64,000 nt of DNA, taken from positions 2,914,001 through 2,978,000 of the forward strand of contig NZ_CP110136.1 of the NCBI RefSeq assembly GCF_025979705.1, given 5' to 3'. The number at the start of each line of letters is the position of its first letter. The first letter of the stretch is position 1. The translations under genes were made by a program, and so were the position numbers. Below the pieces are notes generated by a model. It was not told where the DNA came from, searched no databases, and saw only the letters and a list, made by a program, of their open reading frames with translations. Positions 51,512 to 60,289 of the stretch are shown here, piece after piece. The DNA is from Hymenobacter sp. YIM 151858-1 (lineage in GTDB: Bacteria > Bacteroidota > Bacteroidia > Cytophagales > Hymenobacteraceae).

Positions 51512-51997
51512 ATGCGTTCTTCTCATAATACCTTCGCGCTGCTGCTGGTGCTGGCCTTGTTTGTGTGGGCGGGCATGGTGGCGGCTATTTCCTTTATGGA
51601 GGCTCCGCTCAAGTTCACGGCTCCCAACATCACGGTGGTGCTGGGCGTGGGCATTGGCCGCATCGTGTTTCACGCGCTCAACAAGGCCGAATTGGTGCTG
51701 AGCGTGGTGGCGCTGCTGAGCGCCGGCGTGCTGGGCGTGCCGTCGCGCATTTGGCTGGCCCTGCTCACGGTAGTCATGGTTTTGCTGGCCCAAACGCTTT
51801 GGCTGCTGCCGGCCCTCGATGCCCGCGCCGCCGCGCTGCTGGCCGGCTCACCCAACCCGCCCAGCTCCCAGCACCTCACGTATGTAGTGCTGGAGGCCGT
51901 CAAGCTAATCGGTCTGATTATCAGCGGCACCATGGCCTTTAGCTGGCTGATGCGCATGGCCCGGCGGCGCGAAGACCACCGCCGCATTGCTGCTTAA
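51512..51997 (+). CDS. Small membrane protein beside the globin genes
   Basis: The 161-residue product starts MRSSHNTFALLLVLALFVWAG and has four membrane helices (FALLLVLALFVWAGMVAAISF, LVLSVVALLSAGVLGV, LLTVVMVLLAQTLWLLPALD, LIGLIISGTMAFSW), with conserved-looking FMEAPLKF and GRIVFHALNKAE between the first two. It resembles DUF4149-like or haem/copper-handling small membrane proteins, but I cannot name it. It precedes the first globin by 44 bases and is divergent from ccoI. Confidence 0.7.
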   Translation: MRSSHNTFALLLVLALFVWAGMVAAISFMEAPLKFTAPNITVVLGVGIGRIVFHALNKAELVLSVVALLSAGVLGVPSRIWLALLTVVMVLLAQTLWLLPALDARAAALLAGSPNPPSSQHLTYVVLEAVKLIGLIISGTMAFSWLMRMARRREDHRRIAA

Positions 51998-52041
51998 CTT
52001 ACCTTTCTCGTTGGGCATTGCCCGCTTTCGCTTTCCGCTCT

Positions 52042-52452
52042 ATGCCGAGCCCCACCACCCCTCCGGCCGCCCTCCCCGATATCACCACCGAAGCCGACAT
52101 CCAGAAGCTGGTCGACACCTTTTACGATAAGGTGAACCAGGATGCGCTCCTCGGTCCGGTGTTCAACGAAATTGCCGCGGTGCACTGGCCCAAGCACCTG
52201 CCCACCATGTACGACTTCTGGAGCTCGGTGCTGTTTGGCACCATGCGCTACAAGGGCCGTCCCTTCCCCAAGCACCTGGCCTTGCCCATCGAAGGCGAGC
52301 ATTTTCAGCGCTGGCTGCAGCTGTTTTATGCCACCGTGCAGGAAAATTTTGCCGGCCCCAAAGCCGAGGAAGCCAAAGTCAAAGCGCTCAACATCGCCTC
52401 GATGTTCGAGTACAAGATGAAAGCCGCCAAGTCGCCGCTGTCGATACTGTAA
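52042..52452 (+). CDS. Group III truncated haemoglobin, intact
   Basis: The 136-residue product starts MPSPTTPPAALPDITTEADI. It is a 2-on-2 globin of group III: TFYDKV with Tyr28 at B10, the helix E segment PTMYDFWSSVLF, Pro/Lys-rich loop RPFPKHLALP with His78 as proximal His F8, and FQRWLQLF with Trp91 at G8 (13 residues later, as in groups II/III). It should bind oxygen or NO. It follows the membrane protein gene by 44 bases and lies beside the ccoIS promoter, which suits a low-oxygen or NO role. Confidence 0.9.
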   Translation: MPSPTTPPAALPDITTEADIQKLVDTFYDKVNQDALLGPVFNEIAAVHWPKHLPTMYDFWSSVLFGTMRYKGRPFPKHLALPIEGEHFQRWLQLFYATVQENFAGPKAEEAKVKALNIASMFEYKMKAAKSPLSIL

Positions 52453-52626
52453 GACCCGGGCGCCCGCCCCGTTGAGGCGGGGCGGGCACCGGCTCTGGCT
52501 CCTGCGCAATGTGTGCCGTAGCATCACCTAGGCGGTCTGGCTTCTTGCGCCTGGCCTTACTTTGCGTTTTTATCAACAGAATTTTTTAATTTGATTATCA
52601 AGCGAATACCAAGCTTATGAGTCAAC

Positions 52627-52650
52627 GTGCAAACGTTTGCACTAATTTCG
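52627..52650 (+). promoter_or_regulatory. Perfect 16-bp palindrome beside a -7 element
   Basis: GTGCAAACGTTTGCAC (52627-52642) is a perfect palindrome. It abuts TAATTTCG (52643-52650), a -7 element with one mismatch, 52 bases before the second globin ATG. A repressor bound here would block promoter access. No similar palindrome was seen elsewhere in the window. Confidence 0.55.
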
Positions 52651-52702
52651 CCTAACCTGCGCGCAAGCTCTACCGTATTTCGAGCCCTAGTTCCCTCGTT
52701 CT

Positions 52703-53086
52703 ATGAAAACCACCCCGACTTCCGCCCTCACCGACATCACCCGCGAAGCCGACGTTAAAACGCTCGTGGACTGCTTTTGCGAGAAGGTTGACCACGACGA
52801 GGTGCTGAGCCCGGTATACAACGCGGTAGCCCGCGTGCACTGGCCGCACCACCTGTTTTCGATGTACGATTTCTGGAGCTCCAGGCTGCTTGGCCCGCAG
52901 CCTGCCCCCGCCGCTGCCGAGGCGCCTACCCAGGAGGCCGGCTTGTCGTTTGCCGGCCCGCACTCCGGCCGCTGGCTCAACTTGTTCAACGCCACGGTGC
53001 AGGAGCACTTTGCCGGCCCCAAAGCCGAGCAAGCCATAGCTACCGCCCGCACCATTGCCCTCAACGATAACGAGGCCGCTGCCTAG
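52703..53086 (+). CDS. Divergent truncated-globin paralogue lacking key haem residues
   Basis: The 127-residue product starts MKTTPTSALTDITREADVKT. It aligns with the preceding globin along the whole length (LVDCFCEKV, FSMYDFWSSRLL, GRWLNLFNATVQEHFAGPKAEQA). But Tyr B10 is Cys26 (FY becomes FC), and the proximal His F8 position, 13 residues before Trp91, is Glu78 inside a Pro/Ala-rich insert-like stretch. His87 near the G helix remains. Haem binding in the usual way is doubtful. It has its own operator-like palindrome upstream. Confidence 0.85.
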   Translation: MKTTPTSALTDITREADVKTLVDCFCEKVDHDEVLSPVYNAVARVHWPHHLFSMYDFWSSRLLGPQPAPAAAEAPTQEAGLSFAGPHSGRWLNLFNATVQEHFAGPKAEQAIATARTIALNDNEAAA

Positions 53087-53122
53087 CCGCTGCGCCGCCC
53101 GGCGCACCTAGGGCACTGGCTC

Positions 53123-53160
53123 AACAAAAAAGCCCGGCTTTGCAGCCGGGCTTTTTTGTT
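53123..53160. terminator. Bidirectional terminator
   Basis: Arms AACAAAAAAGCCCGGCT and complement with a short loop lie between the second globin and the convergent odhB. Confidence 0.85.
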
Positions 53161-53175
53161 GAAGCGGTTGGGGGC

Positions 53176-54864
53176 TTACACACCCAGCAGCAGGCGGGTG
53201 GGGTCCTCGAGCAGCTCCTTCACGCGCACCAAGAACGACACCGACTCGCGGCCGTCGATGATGCGGTGGTCGTAGCTAAGGGCCAGGTACATCATGGGCC
53301 GGATTACCACCTGGCCGTTTTCGGCTACGGGGCGCTGCACGATGTTGTGCATACCCAGAATGGCCGACTGCGGCGCGTTGATAATCGGGGTGCTCATCAT
53401 CGAGCCGAAGATGCCACCGTTGGTAATGGTGAACGTGCCGCCGGTCATTTGCTCGATGGTGAGCTTGTTGTCGCGGGCCAGCGAAGCCAGGCGCACGATT
53501 TCCTTCTCGATGCCGTCGAACGACAGCTGCTCGGCGTTGCGGATTACCGGCACCACCAAACCCTTCGGGGCCGATACGGCGATGCTGATGTCGCAGAAAT
53601 CGTTGTATACGATGTCGGTGCCATCGATTTGCGCATTCACGGCCGGCCACTCCTGCAGGGCCACGCACACGGCCTTGGTGAAGAACGACATGAAGCCGAG
53701 GCCCACCGAGTGCTTCTCCTTGAACTTGTCTTTGAACTTGTTGCGCAAGTCCATGATGGGCTGCATGTTCACCTCGTTGAAGGTGGTAAGCATGGCCGTT
53801 TCGTTTTTCACCGACACCAGGCGGCGCGAAACCGTTTTGCGCAGGTTGCTCATCCGCTCGCGGCGCTGGTTGCGGTTGCCGGGCAAGCTGTTAGCTGTTG
53901 GCTGTTGGCTATTAGCCGCAGCGGGGGCAGCAGCGGCCGGAGCCGGTGCAGCAGCCGGAGCAGCTGCTTGCGGCTGGGCTTTCAGGGCGTCCTCTTTGGT
54001 AATGCGACCATCGCGGCCGGTGCCTTGCACGTTGGCCGCGTTGATGCCTTTTTCGTCGAGGATTTTGCCGGCGGCCGGCGAAGGCGTGCCAGCAGCGTAA
54101 GCCGAGCTACCACCCACCGAAGCCGAAGCGGCCGGAGCCGCCGCGGCAGCCTGCGGAGCAGCCGCCGGAGCCGCGGCACCCGCCGAAGCACCAGCACCCT
54201 CGATGCGGGCAATTACCGCCCCGATGCCGATGGTTTCGCCTTCTTTCACGGCGTGGCGCAGCGTGCCGCTGGCCTCCGAAGGCAGCTCAAACGTGGCCTT
54301 GTCCGATTCCAGCTCGGCAATAACCTCGTCGCGCGATACCTGAGCGCCGTCGGGCTTCAGCCACTTGGCCACCGTTACTTCTGTGATGGACTCGCCCACG
54401 GTCGGGATTTTCATCTCCACCGTGCCACCGCCCGCGTTGCCAGCAGCAGCGGCCGGAGCGGCGTTGGTGGGCGTGTCGGCCGAGCCGGCCTGCGAGCCGC
54501 CGTAGCCCGATTGGTTGCTGGCCTGCGGGTTTTGCTCCCCTTGCGTTATCGGGTCGGTGGCACCTAGGGCCGGGGCCGACGCCGTAGCCGTAGCAGCAGG
54601 TGCAGCCGCGGGCGCCGCGGCCACAGCGCCGTCGCCGCCGATTTCGGCGATAACCGCGCCGATGCCGATGGTTTCGCCTTCAGCCACGCGAATTTTCAGC
54701 ACACCGTCGCCCTCGGCGGGCAGCTCAAACGTGGCTTTGTCCGACTCGAGTTCGGCAATTACTTCGTCGCGCTTCACGGCCTCGCCGTCTTTCTTAAGCC
54801 ACTTGGCGATGGTTACTTCCGTGATGGATTCGCCGACGGCGGGTATTTTAATTTCCAGAGCCAT
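53176..54864 (-). CDS. odhB: 2-oxoglutarate dehydrogenase E2 (dihydrolipoyl succinyltransferase)
   Basis: The 562-residue enzyme has two lipoyl domains (lipoyl Lys43 and Lys189, both in [11 protein letters not shown]), separated and followed by Ala/Pro-rich linkers. A peripheral-subunit-binding domain ([20 protein letters not shown]) and a catalytic domain with [10 protein letters not shown] follow. It transfers succinyl groups to CoA in the citric acid cycle. Most E2o proteins have a single lipoyl domain, so the duplication is notable; the two domains are nearly identical over some 75 residues. It follows odhA by 119 bases, a gap with a REP-like hairpin. Confidence 0.95.
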   Translation of the reverse strand: MALEIKIPAVGESITEVTIAKWLKKDGEAVKRDEVIAELESDKATFELPAEGDGVLKIRVAEGETIGIGAVIAEIGGDGAVAAAPAAAPAATATASAPALGATDPITQGEQNPQASNQSGYGGSQAGSADTPTNAAPAAAAGNAGGGTVEMKIPTVGESITEVTVAKWLKPDGAQVSRDEVIAELESDKATFELPSEASGTLRHAVKEGETIGIGAVIARIEGAGASAGAAAPAAAPQAAAAAPAASASVGGSSAYAAGTPSPAAGKILDEKGINAANVQGTGRDGRITKEDALKAQPQAAAPAAAPAPAAAAPAAANSQQPTANSLPGNRNQRRERMSNLRKTVSRRLVSVKNETAMLTTFNEVNMQPIMDLRNKFKDKFKEKHSVGLGFMSFFTKAVCVALQEWPAVNAQIDGTDIVYNDFCDISIAVSAPKGLVVPVIRNAEQLSFDGIEKEIVRLASLARDNKLTIEQMTGGTFTITNGGIFGSMMSTPIINAPQSAILGMHNIVQRPVAENGQVVIRPMMYLALSYDHRIIDGRESVSFLVRVKELLEDPTRLLLGV

Positions 54865-54923
54865 GTACTAGCTGGTGGGAAAGGATGTCGTTGGATATGG
54901 GAAAGTAGGCAGCTGCCGCCGAT

Positions 54924-54971
54924 GTAGCGCGAACCCTAGGTCGGCCAGGCCAACTTTTTGGTTCGCGCTGC
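54924..54971. repeat. REP-like hairpin between odhA and odhB
   Basis: GTAGCGCGAACC and GGTTCGCGCTGC arms resemble the GTAGCGCGGACT REP unit of the RAYT locus, and the loop begins with a CCTAGGT motif. It lies inside a two-gene operon and could slow transcription or stabilise mRNA. Confidence 0.6.
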
Positions 54972-54983
54972 ACCGGCAGCGGC

Positions 54984-57845
54984 TTAGTCTACGCGCTTAG
55001 CCGTGGCGGCCGTGGTTTTGATGTTCTGGTCTTCGACTTCGCTTTGCTTGATGCCGAAGGCCCGGGCCACGATTTGCTTTTGCTCCTGCACGTGCACCTT
55101 GTTGTAGCCGGTAGCCGGCGAAGCCGAAGGCTTGCGGGCTACTACGTCGGCCAGCTCGCGGCGCATAAAGCGGAGCATGTAGTTCCAGTAACCCATGTTT
55201 TCGGGCTCTTCCTGCACCCAGATGAGCTCGGCTTTGGGGTACTTGGCCAGCTCGGCCTGCAGCTGCGTTTGCGGGAAGGGGTGCAGCTGCTCAAGGCGTA
55301 CAATGGCCACGTCCTTGTGCTCGCTCTTGGTTTGCTCCTCCAGCAGGTCGTAGTACACCTTGCCCGAGCACAGCAGCACGCGCTTCACCTTCTTGGCATC
55401 GGCATAAGTATCGCCCAACACTTCGCGGAAGCCGCCCGAGGTGAACTCCTCTACCGGCGACATGCACAGCGGATGGCGCAGCAGCGACTTCGGCGACATT
55501 ACCACGCAGGGCTTGCGGAAATTCCAGGCCAGCTGACGACGCAGCAAGTGGAAGAAGTTGGCCGGCGTGGTGATGTTGGCTACCACCATGTTCAGCTCGG
55601 CCGACAGCTGCAGGAAACGCTCGGGGCGGGCGTTGGAGTGCTCGGGGCCCTGGCCTTCGTAGCCGTGGGGCAGCTGCATTACGAGGCCGTTCATGCGCTG
55701 CCACTTGCTTTCCGACGACGAAATGAACTGGTCGATCATCGTTTGGGCGCCGTTGGCGAAGTCGCCGAACTGCGCTTCCCAAATAACCAGCGCCGAGGGG
55801 TTGGCCATGGCGTAGCCGAATTCGAAGCCCAGCACGCCGTACTCGCTCAGCAGCGAGTTGTAGATGCGCAGCTCTTCGTGCTCACCTTCGATGTGGTTGA
55901 GCGGGGTGTACGGCGCCGAGGTAACGGCATCGTGCAGCACGGCGTGGCGGTGCGAGAAAGTGCCGCGTTGCACATCCTGGCCGCTTACGCGCACGATTTT
56001 GTTTTCGAGCAGCAGCGAGCCGTAGGCCAGCTGTTCGCCGGCCGCCCAGTTGAGCACGCGCGTTTCGTAGAACATCTTGCGGCGCTCCTTCAGCAGGTTT
56101 TCGATCTGCTTGATGGGCTTGAAGCTCTCCGGAATGGTCGTCAGGGCCTTGGCCACTTTCTCTACCACCGCTTCGCTGATGCCCGTCTCCGGCGACTGGT
56201 TGAAGTCTTCGGCTTTAGCCCGACCTAGGGTGCGCCACTCGTTTTCGAGGGCCTGGTAGTTGTAGGGCAGCGGCTTCTGCTTCACCATGTCGAGGCGGGC
56301 TTGCAGCAGGTCGCGGAACTCGCGGTCCATTTGCTCGGCCAGCTTGGCATCAACCTCGCCGCGCTGCACCAACGTTTCGTTGTATACCTCGCGCGGGTTT
56401 TTGTGCTTGCTGATGACGTTGTACAGCGAAGGCTGCGTGAACTTCGGCTCATCCGACTCGTTGTGGCCGTGGCGGCGGTAGCACACCATATCAATAAAGA
56501 TATCGGCGTGAAACTGCTGACGGTACTCGGTAGCCAGCTGCACGGCAAACACCACGGCTTCGGGGTCGTCGCCGTTTACGTGCAGCACCGGCGCGTCGAT
56601 AATCTTCGCCAGGTCGGTCGAGTAGATCGACGAGCGGGCATCTTCGAAGTCGGTAGTGAAACCTACCTGGTTGTTGATGACGAAGTGCAGGGTGCCGCCG
56701 GTTTTGTAGCCTTCCAATTGCGACATCTGCGTTACCTCGTAGCCAATGCCCTGGCCCGCCACGGCGGCGTCGCCGTGGATCAGAATGGGCAGAATGCGGT
56801 TGAAGTCGCCTTTGTAAAGCGTGTCGAGCTTGGCGCGCACAAAGCCTTCCACCACCGGGTTCACGGCCTCTAGGTGCGAGGGGTTCGGGGCGAGCTTCAG
56901 GTGCACTTTCTTGCCCGAAGTCGTATCCACCTCCGACGAGTAGCCCATGTGGTACTTCACGTCGCCGTCGCCCATGGTCAGGTCGGGTACGGCCGTGCCC
57001 TCGAATTCCGAGAAGATCTGCTCGTACGTCTTGCCCATGATGTTGGCCAACACGTTGAGGCGGCCGCGGTGCGCCATGCCCACTACCACTTCCTCCACGC
57101 CCAGCTCAGCACCCTTTTGGATGATGGCATCGAGCGCCGGAATGGTGGTTTCGCCGCCTTCGAGCGAGAAGCGCTTCTGACCTAGGAACTTTGTGTGTAG
57201 GAAGTTCTCGAATACTACGGCCTCGTTCAGCTTGCTGAGGATGCGCTTCTTGTACTCAACGCCGGGGTTGAACGACAGCGAGTCGCGCTCCACTTTGTTG
57301 CGGAACCAGTCGAGCACCTGCGGGTCGCGGATGTACATGTACTCGAACCCGATGGTGCGCGTGTAAATCTTTTGCAGGGCATCAATGATGTCGCGCAGTT
57401 TGGCACCGCTGCCCAGGCCGAGCAGCTCGCCGTTGCGGAAGGTCGTGTCGAGGTCGGCTTCGCTCAGGCCGAAATCCGACAGGCTCAGGCGCGCCTTGCG
57501 GTCTTTCCGCTCGCGCACCGGGTTGGTGCGAGCCACCAGGTGGCCGCGGCTCCGGTACGCATGAATGAGGTTGCGCACGGCCGTTTCCTTGTCTGCCGAT
57601 ACCGCATCCGACGAGCTGATGGCCGTGGCGCCGATGGTAGAGGCAGCTTTGGTGAGCACGCCGGTGCCTACTTCCTGACCGTTGAGGCCGTTCTGGCCAT
57701 CCTCGGGGTAGGCTTGCGAGAAGTCAAAACCTTCGAAAAACTTGCGCCAGCCGAAATCAACCGAGTCGGGGTCGTTCTTGTAGGCCTGGTATAGCTGGTC
57801 GATGTAGTCGCCGTGGGCGTTGGCGATATAAGAGTATGCGTCCAT
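54984..57845 (-). CDS. odhA: 2-oxoglutarate dehydrogenase E1
   Basis: The 953-residue thiamine diphosphate enzyme is full length. It has the N-terminal E2-binding segment (MDAYSYIANAHGDYIDQLYQ to VDFGWRKFFEGFD), the TPP region GMAHRGRLNVLANIMGK, HGDAAVAGQG and NNQVGFTT, RRHGHNESDEP, and the C-terminal EFGYAMANPSALVIWEAQFGDFANGAQ and HGYEGQGPEHSN. It decarboxylates 2-oxoglutarate and passes the succinyl group to E2. It is the first gene of the odhAB pair; the leader lies at 57846-58050. Confidence 0.97.
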   Translation of the reverse strand: MDAYSYIANAHGDYIDQLYQAYKNDPDSVDFGWRKFFEGFDFSQAYPEDGQNGLNGQEVGTGVLTKAASTIGATAISSSDAVSADKETAVRNLIHAYRSRGHLVARTNPVRERKDRKARLSLSDFGLSEADLDTTFRNGELLGLGSGAKLRDIIDALQKIYTRTIGFEYMYIRDPQVLDWFRNKVERDSLSFNPGVEYKKRILSKLNEAVVFENFLHTKFLGQKRFSLEGGETTIPALDAIIQKGAELGVEEVVVGMAHRGRLNVLANIMGKTYEQIFSEFEGTAVPDLTMGDGDVKYHMGYSSEVDTTSGKKVHLKLAPNPSHLEAVNPVVEGFVRAKLDTLYKGDFNRILPILIHGDAAVAGQGIGYEVTQMSQLEGYKTGGTLHFVINNQVGFTTDFEDARSSIYSTDLAKIIDAPVLHVNGDDPEAVVFAVQLATEYRQQFHADIFIDMVCYRRHGHNESDEPKFTQPSLYNVISKHKNPREVYNETLVQRGEVDAKLAEQMDREFRDLLQARLDMVKQKPLPYNYQALENEWRTLGRAKAEDFNQSPETGISEAVVEKVAKALTTIPESFKPIKQIENLLKERRKMFYETRVLNWAAGEQLAYGSLLLENKIVRVSGQDVQRGTFSHRHAVLHDAVTSAPYTPLNHIEGEHEELRIYNSLLSEYGVLGFEFGYAMANPSALVIWEAQFGDFANGAQTMIDQFISSSESKWQRMNGLVMQLPHGYEGQGPEHSNARPERFLQLSAELNMVVANITTPANFFHLLRRQLAWNFRKPCVVMSPKSLLRHPLCMSPVEEFTSGGFREVLGDTYADAKKVKRVLLCSGKVYYDLLEEQTKSEHKDVAIVRLEQLHPFPQTQLQAELAKYPKAELIWVQEEPENMGYWNYMLRFMRRELADVVARKPSASPATGYNKVHVQEQKQIVARAFGIKQSEVEDQNIKTTAATAKRVD

Positions 57846-58050
57846 GGAGAACGGCTATGTTGGAAAAGGCAAATGTAATGGGTACTGAAAGAAGCGCAAA
57901 TACAGATGCGCATACGCAAATATGCCTGACTAACAACAAGCTCGACGAAAAAGCATCGGCGTCCTGTTGTCTTTTGCCAGATCGGGCTTGGATCGAAGGA
58001 GATAGAAACCCTGCCTTCGACCCTCGATAATAAACGATTGTAAACGAAAA

Positions 58051-58074
58051 GGCCCGCTCATGGTTGAGCGGGCC
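58051..58074 (-). terminator. Terminator of the MRJP gene
   Basis: 10-base arms (GGCCCGCTCA / TGAGCGGGCC) are followed on the minus strand by TTTTCGTTT. A CCTAGG at 58074-58079 overlaps the arm's edge. Confidence 0.75.
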
Positions 58075-58096
58075 CTAGGTGCCGGGGCGGCCTTGC

Positions 58097-59293
58097 TTAC
58101 TGCGGCAGCGAGGTTTTGAAGATGCGGTACGGCTGGTCTTTTTTGCTGACGCCCTTGTTCCAGGTAGGCGTTTTATGAATGGCCGAAGTGGTAACGTACA
58201 TCGTGCCATCGGGCATGAGGAAGTACGTATCGGGCCACTGCAGGCGCGGGTCCTTAATCCACTCGCTTACCTTGCCGTCGGGCGTGCGGCGCACCAAAGC
58301 ATTCTGCTCGAAGGCGGTGAGGTACACGTTGCCGGCCTGGTCGATTTCCATGCCATCGGTGGCGGGCGTTTTTCCTAGGTTCTCTACCTGTGCGGCAAGC
58401 TGGGCTTCGCTGAGGGCAGCATTGCGCAAGGCCGCCGTGGGAATGCGGTAGAGCGTATGGCCGGTAAGGGCGTGGTAGTAGAGGTACTTATTGTCGCGGC
58501 TGAGGGCAATGCCGTCCGAAGCAATGCGCATGGGCTTGCCTTGTGGGTCGAGCATGGGGTTGCCTTCTACGTTCAGCCGAATATCCTCGGGCTTAACCGA
58601 GGGGTGGTTGATGAGCAGGCGGCGCGCCTTTTGGGTTTTCAGATCAACCACCACAATGCCGCCCTGCGCCGACTCGGTGATGTAGGCGTAGTTGTTGTCG
58701 AGGTCGATGCGCACGTCGTTGAGGTAGGACTTCTCGGGCGCGGCCTGCTTATCGAACACTATGGTTTGCACCACCTGGTCGGTTTTGGGATCAATCTTCA
58801 CCAGCTTGGCGCCGCCGTTTACCACGGTTTTCAGGCCGGGCGCGGCGGGGTCGAGCACCCACAGCATGCCGTTGCTATCTACGGTGGCGGCCTGCGGGCA
58901 AATCCAGTGCTTGGCCGGCTCGTTTTTCACGGAGTCGTTCCACATGCACCAGCTGGCGTTGGGGTACGGCTTCAGGGTGTTGTTGGGCCCTACCTCAGCA
59001 ATGGGGTTCACGGGGTTGTCGTCCCACCTAGGGAACACGCCGAAAACCCGGCCATCGGGCGTAACGGCCACACCCACAATTTGCGGCTCCTGAAACTCGG
59101 CCACTACCTGCAGCGCCGCGTTGGCCGGAACTTTGGCCTCAGCAGCCGTGTTAGTACCATCCGTGTTTTGCTGAGCAGCCGTTTCGTCGGGCTGTTGGCG
59201 CGACGAGCAACCGGCCAACAGCGCAACCATAACGGCAGCACCCAGGGAGCGGCGAACCAGCCCAAATGAGCCTGATAAGCAGAAGTTTTTCAT
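58097..59293 (-). CDS. MRJP/yellow-family lipoprotein
   Basis: The 398-residue product starts MKNFCLSGSFGLVRRSLGAA; its lipobox (LLAGC) sets Cys29 as the lipid site. A six-bladed beta-propeller of the major royal jelly/yellow family follows: GRVFGVFPRWDDNPVN, WVLDPAAPGLK, YLNDVRIDLDNNYAYITESAQGG, SDGIALSRDNKYLYYHALTG and TYFLMPDGTMYVTTS. Such proteins in bacteria are secreted, of uncertain function (lactonase-like activity possible). The longer frame upstream is ignored. Confidence 0.88.
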   Translation of the reverse strand: MKNFCLSGSFGLVRRSLGAAVMVALLAGCSSRQQPDETAAQQNTDGTNTAAEAKVPANAALQVVAEFQEPQIVGVAVTPDGRVFGVFPRWDDNPVNPIAEVGPNNTLKPYPNASWCMWNDSVKNEPAKHWICPQAATVDSNGMLWVLDPAAPGLKTVVNGGAKLVKIDPKTDQVVQTIVFDKQAAPEKSYLNDVRIDLDNNYAYITESAQGGIVVVDLKTQKARRLLINHPSVKPEDIRLNVEGNPMLDPQGKPMRIASDGIALSRDNKYLYYHALTGHTLYRIPTAALRNAALSEAQLAAQVENLGKTPATDGMEIDQAGNVYLTAFEQNALVRRTPDGKVSEWIKDPRLQWPDTYFLMPDGTMYVTTSAIHKTPTWNKGVSKKDQPYRIFKTSLPQ

Positions 59294-59668
59294 GGCGTTA
59301 GGGTTTGAATTGCGGCAAGTACCCGAAGGCCCAAACGGGTTGTTTTGAACGTACGCAGCCGCCCGGTGGTGGTTGGGCCCAGGCACGGCTCGGCCGGCGC
59401 CGCTTACCCTTCCGGGCTCTACCATAACCCTTGGGGGCAACCCCCGTTTAAGCTACCTCTGCGCGCTATTTACCTACCCAAAACACCCTTTTATATAATT
59501 TAACTTACAAATACTTACACTAAACAAATTATATTCTATACCTTAACCACTCTGGACACCGGCAAGCAAGGCCACTTTCGCGCCTTCTTACTCATATGAA
59601 TTCTGGCCGTGCGTCGGCCGGACCTTAACCTCCCCAGGTGAAAGAGGGAGTGCACGAACCCTAACGAG
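59294..59668. other. Intergenic gap, partly AT-rich, no gene seen
   Basis: These 375 bases separate two divergent genes. From 59465 to 59545 the sequence is AT-rich (for example TTTTATATAATTTAACTTAC), a likely promoter region. No hairpin or RNA gene was recognised. Confidence 0.45.
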
Positions 59669-60193
59669 ATGTCTATCGCGCTGTTCCTCCTGTATTTGTT
59701 CTTCCCCTCCGCCTCCGATTTCGCCCCCCGGAACTTGCCCACTGCGCCGCTGGCCCCGCGCGTGGTAAAAGTGAAACCAACGCCAGCCCCGGTAGCTTAC
59801 CAAAAACCGCCCCGTAAGCTGCCCACCTACCGCGTAACGGCCACCGTGTACATGGCCGATGCCCGGCAAACCGATTCGGATCCGCTCATCACGGCCGATA
59901 ACTCCCGTATTCCTCGCCGCGCTACCAGCAAAATCCGCTGGATGGCCCTCTCGCGCGATTTGCTCGACAAGTGGGGTGGCCCGTTCCGCTTCGGCGACTC
60001 CGTACAGGTGCGGGGCGTTTCGCCCGAGCTCGATGGGGTGTACGTGGTGCACGACACGATGAACCGCCGCTTTAAGCACGGCATCGACTTGCTCGTGGCC
60101 AAGCACGAAGACATTTACGGCCGCTGGGGCAACGTACGCATCAGCCCCGTACCCAAGCGCCCCGTGGTAATTCCGCAGTGGCAGGCCGGCTAA
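59669..60193 (+). CDS. Exported 3D-domain protein
   Basis: The 174-residue protein starts MSIALFLLYLFFPSASDFAP (signal or anchor). After a Pro-rich linker, a 3D (Asp-Asp-Asp) beta-barrel domain begins near residue 52: YRVTATVYMADARQTDSDP, then ALSRDLLDKWGGPFRFGDSVQV, DGVYVVHDTMNRRFKHGIDLL. 3D domains are the catalytic part of lytic transglycosylases and Sps/YabE proteins acting on peptidoglycan. The usual Asp cluster is visible in ADARQTDSDP and GIDLL. Its role in cell wall turnover is inferred. Confidence 0.75.
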   Translation: MSIALFLLYLFFPSASDFAPRNLPTAPLAPRVVKVKPTPAPVAYQKPPRKLPTYRVTATVYMADARQTDSDPLITADNSRIPRRATSKIRWMALSRDLLDKWGGPFRFGDSVQVRGVSPELDGVYVVHDTMNRRFKHGIDLLVAKHEDIYGRWGNVRISPVPKRPVVIPQWQAG

Positions 60194-60289
60194 GCCGCCT
60201 GCCTTGCCCAAGCACGCTGGCGCCTACCTAGGGCTGCAGCGTCTTATCCAAACTTAGCTGCTTCCTGTTTTCCTGAAGCAGTGCGCGTG

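Noticed and set aside
53140-54567. 475-residue plus-strand open frame over odhB
   Set aside because: Antisense shadow of the E2 gene, with Arg/Ser repeats mirroring the Ala/Pro linkers.
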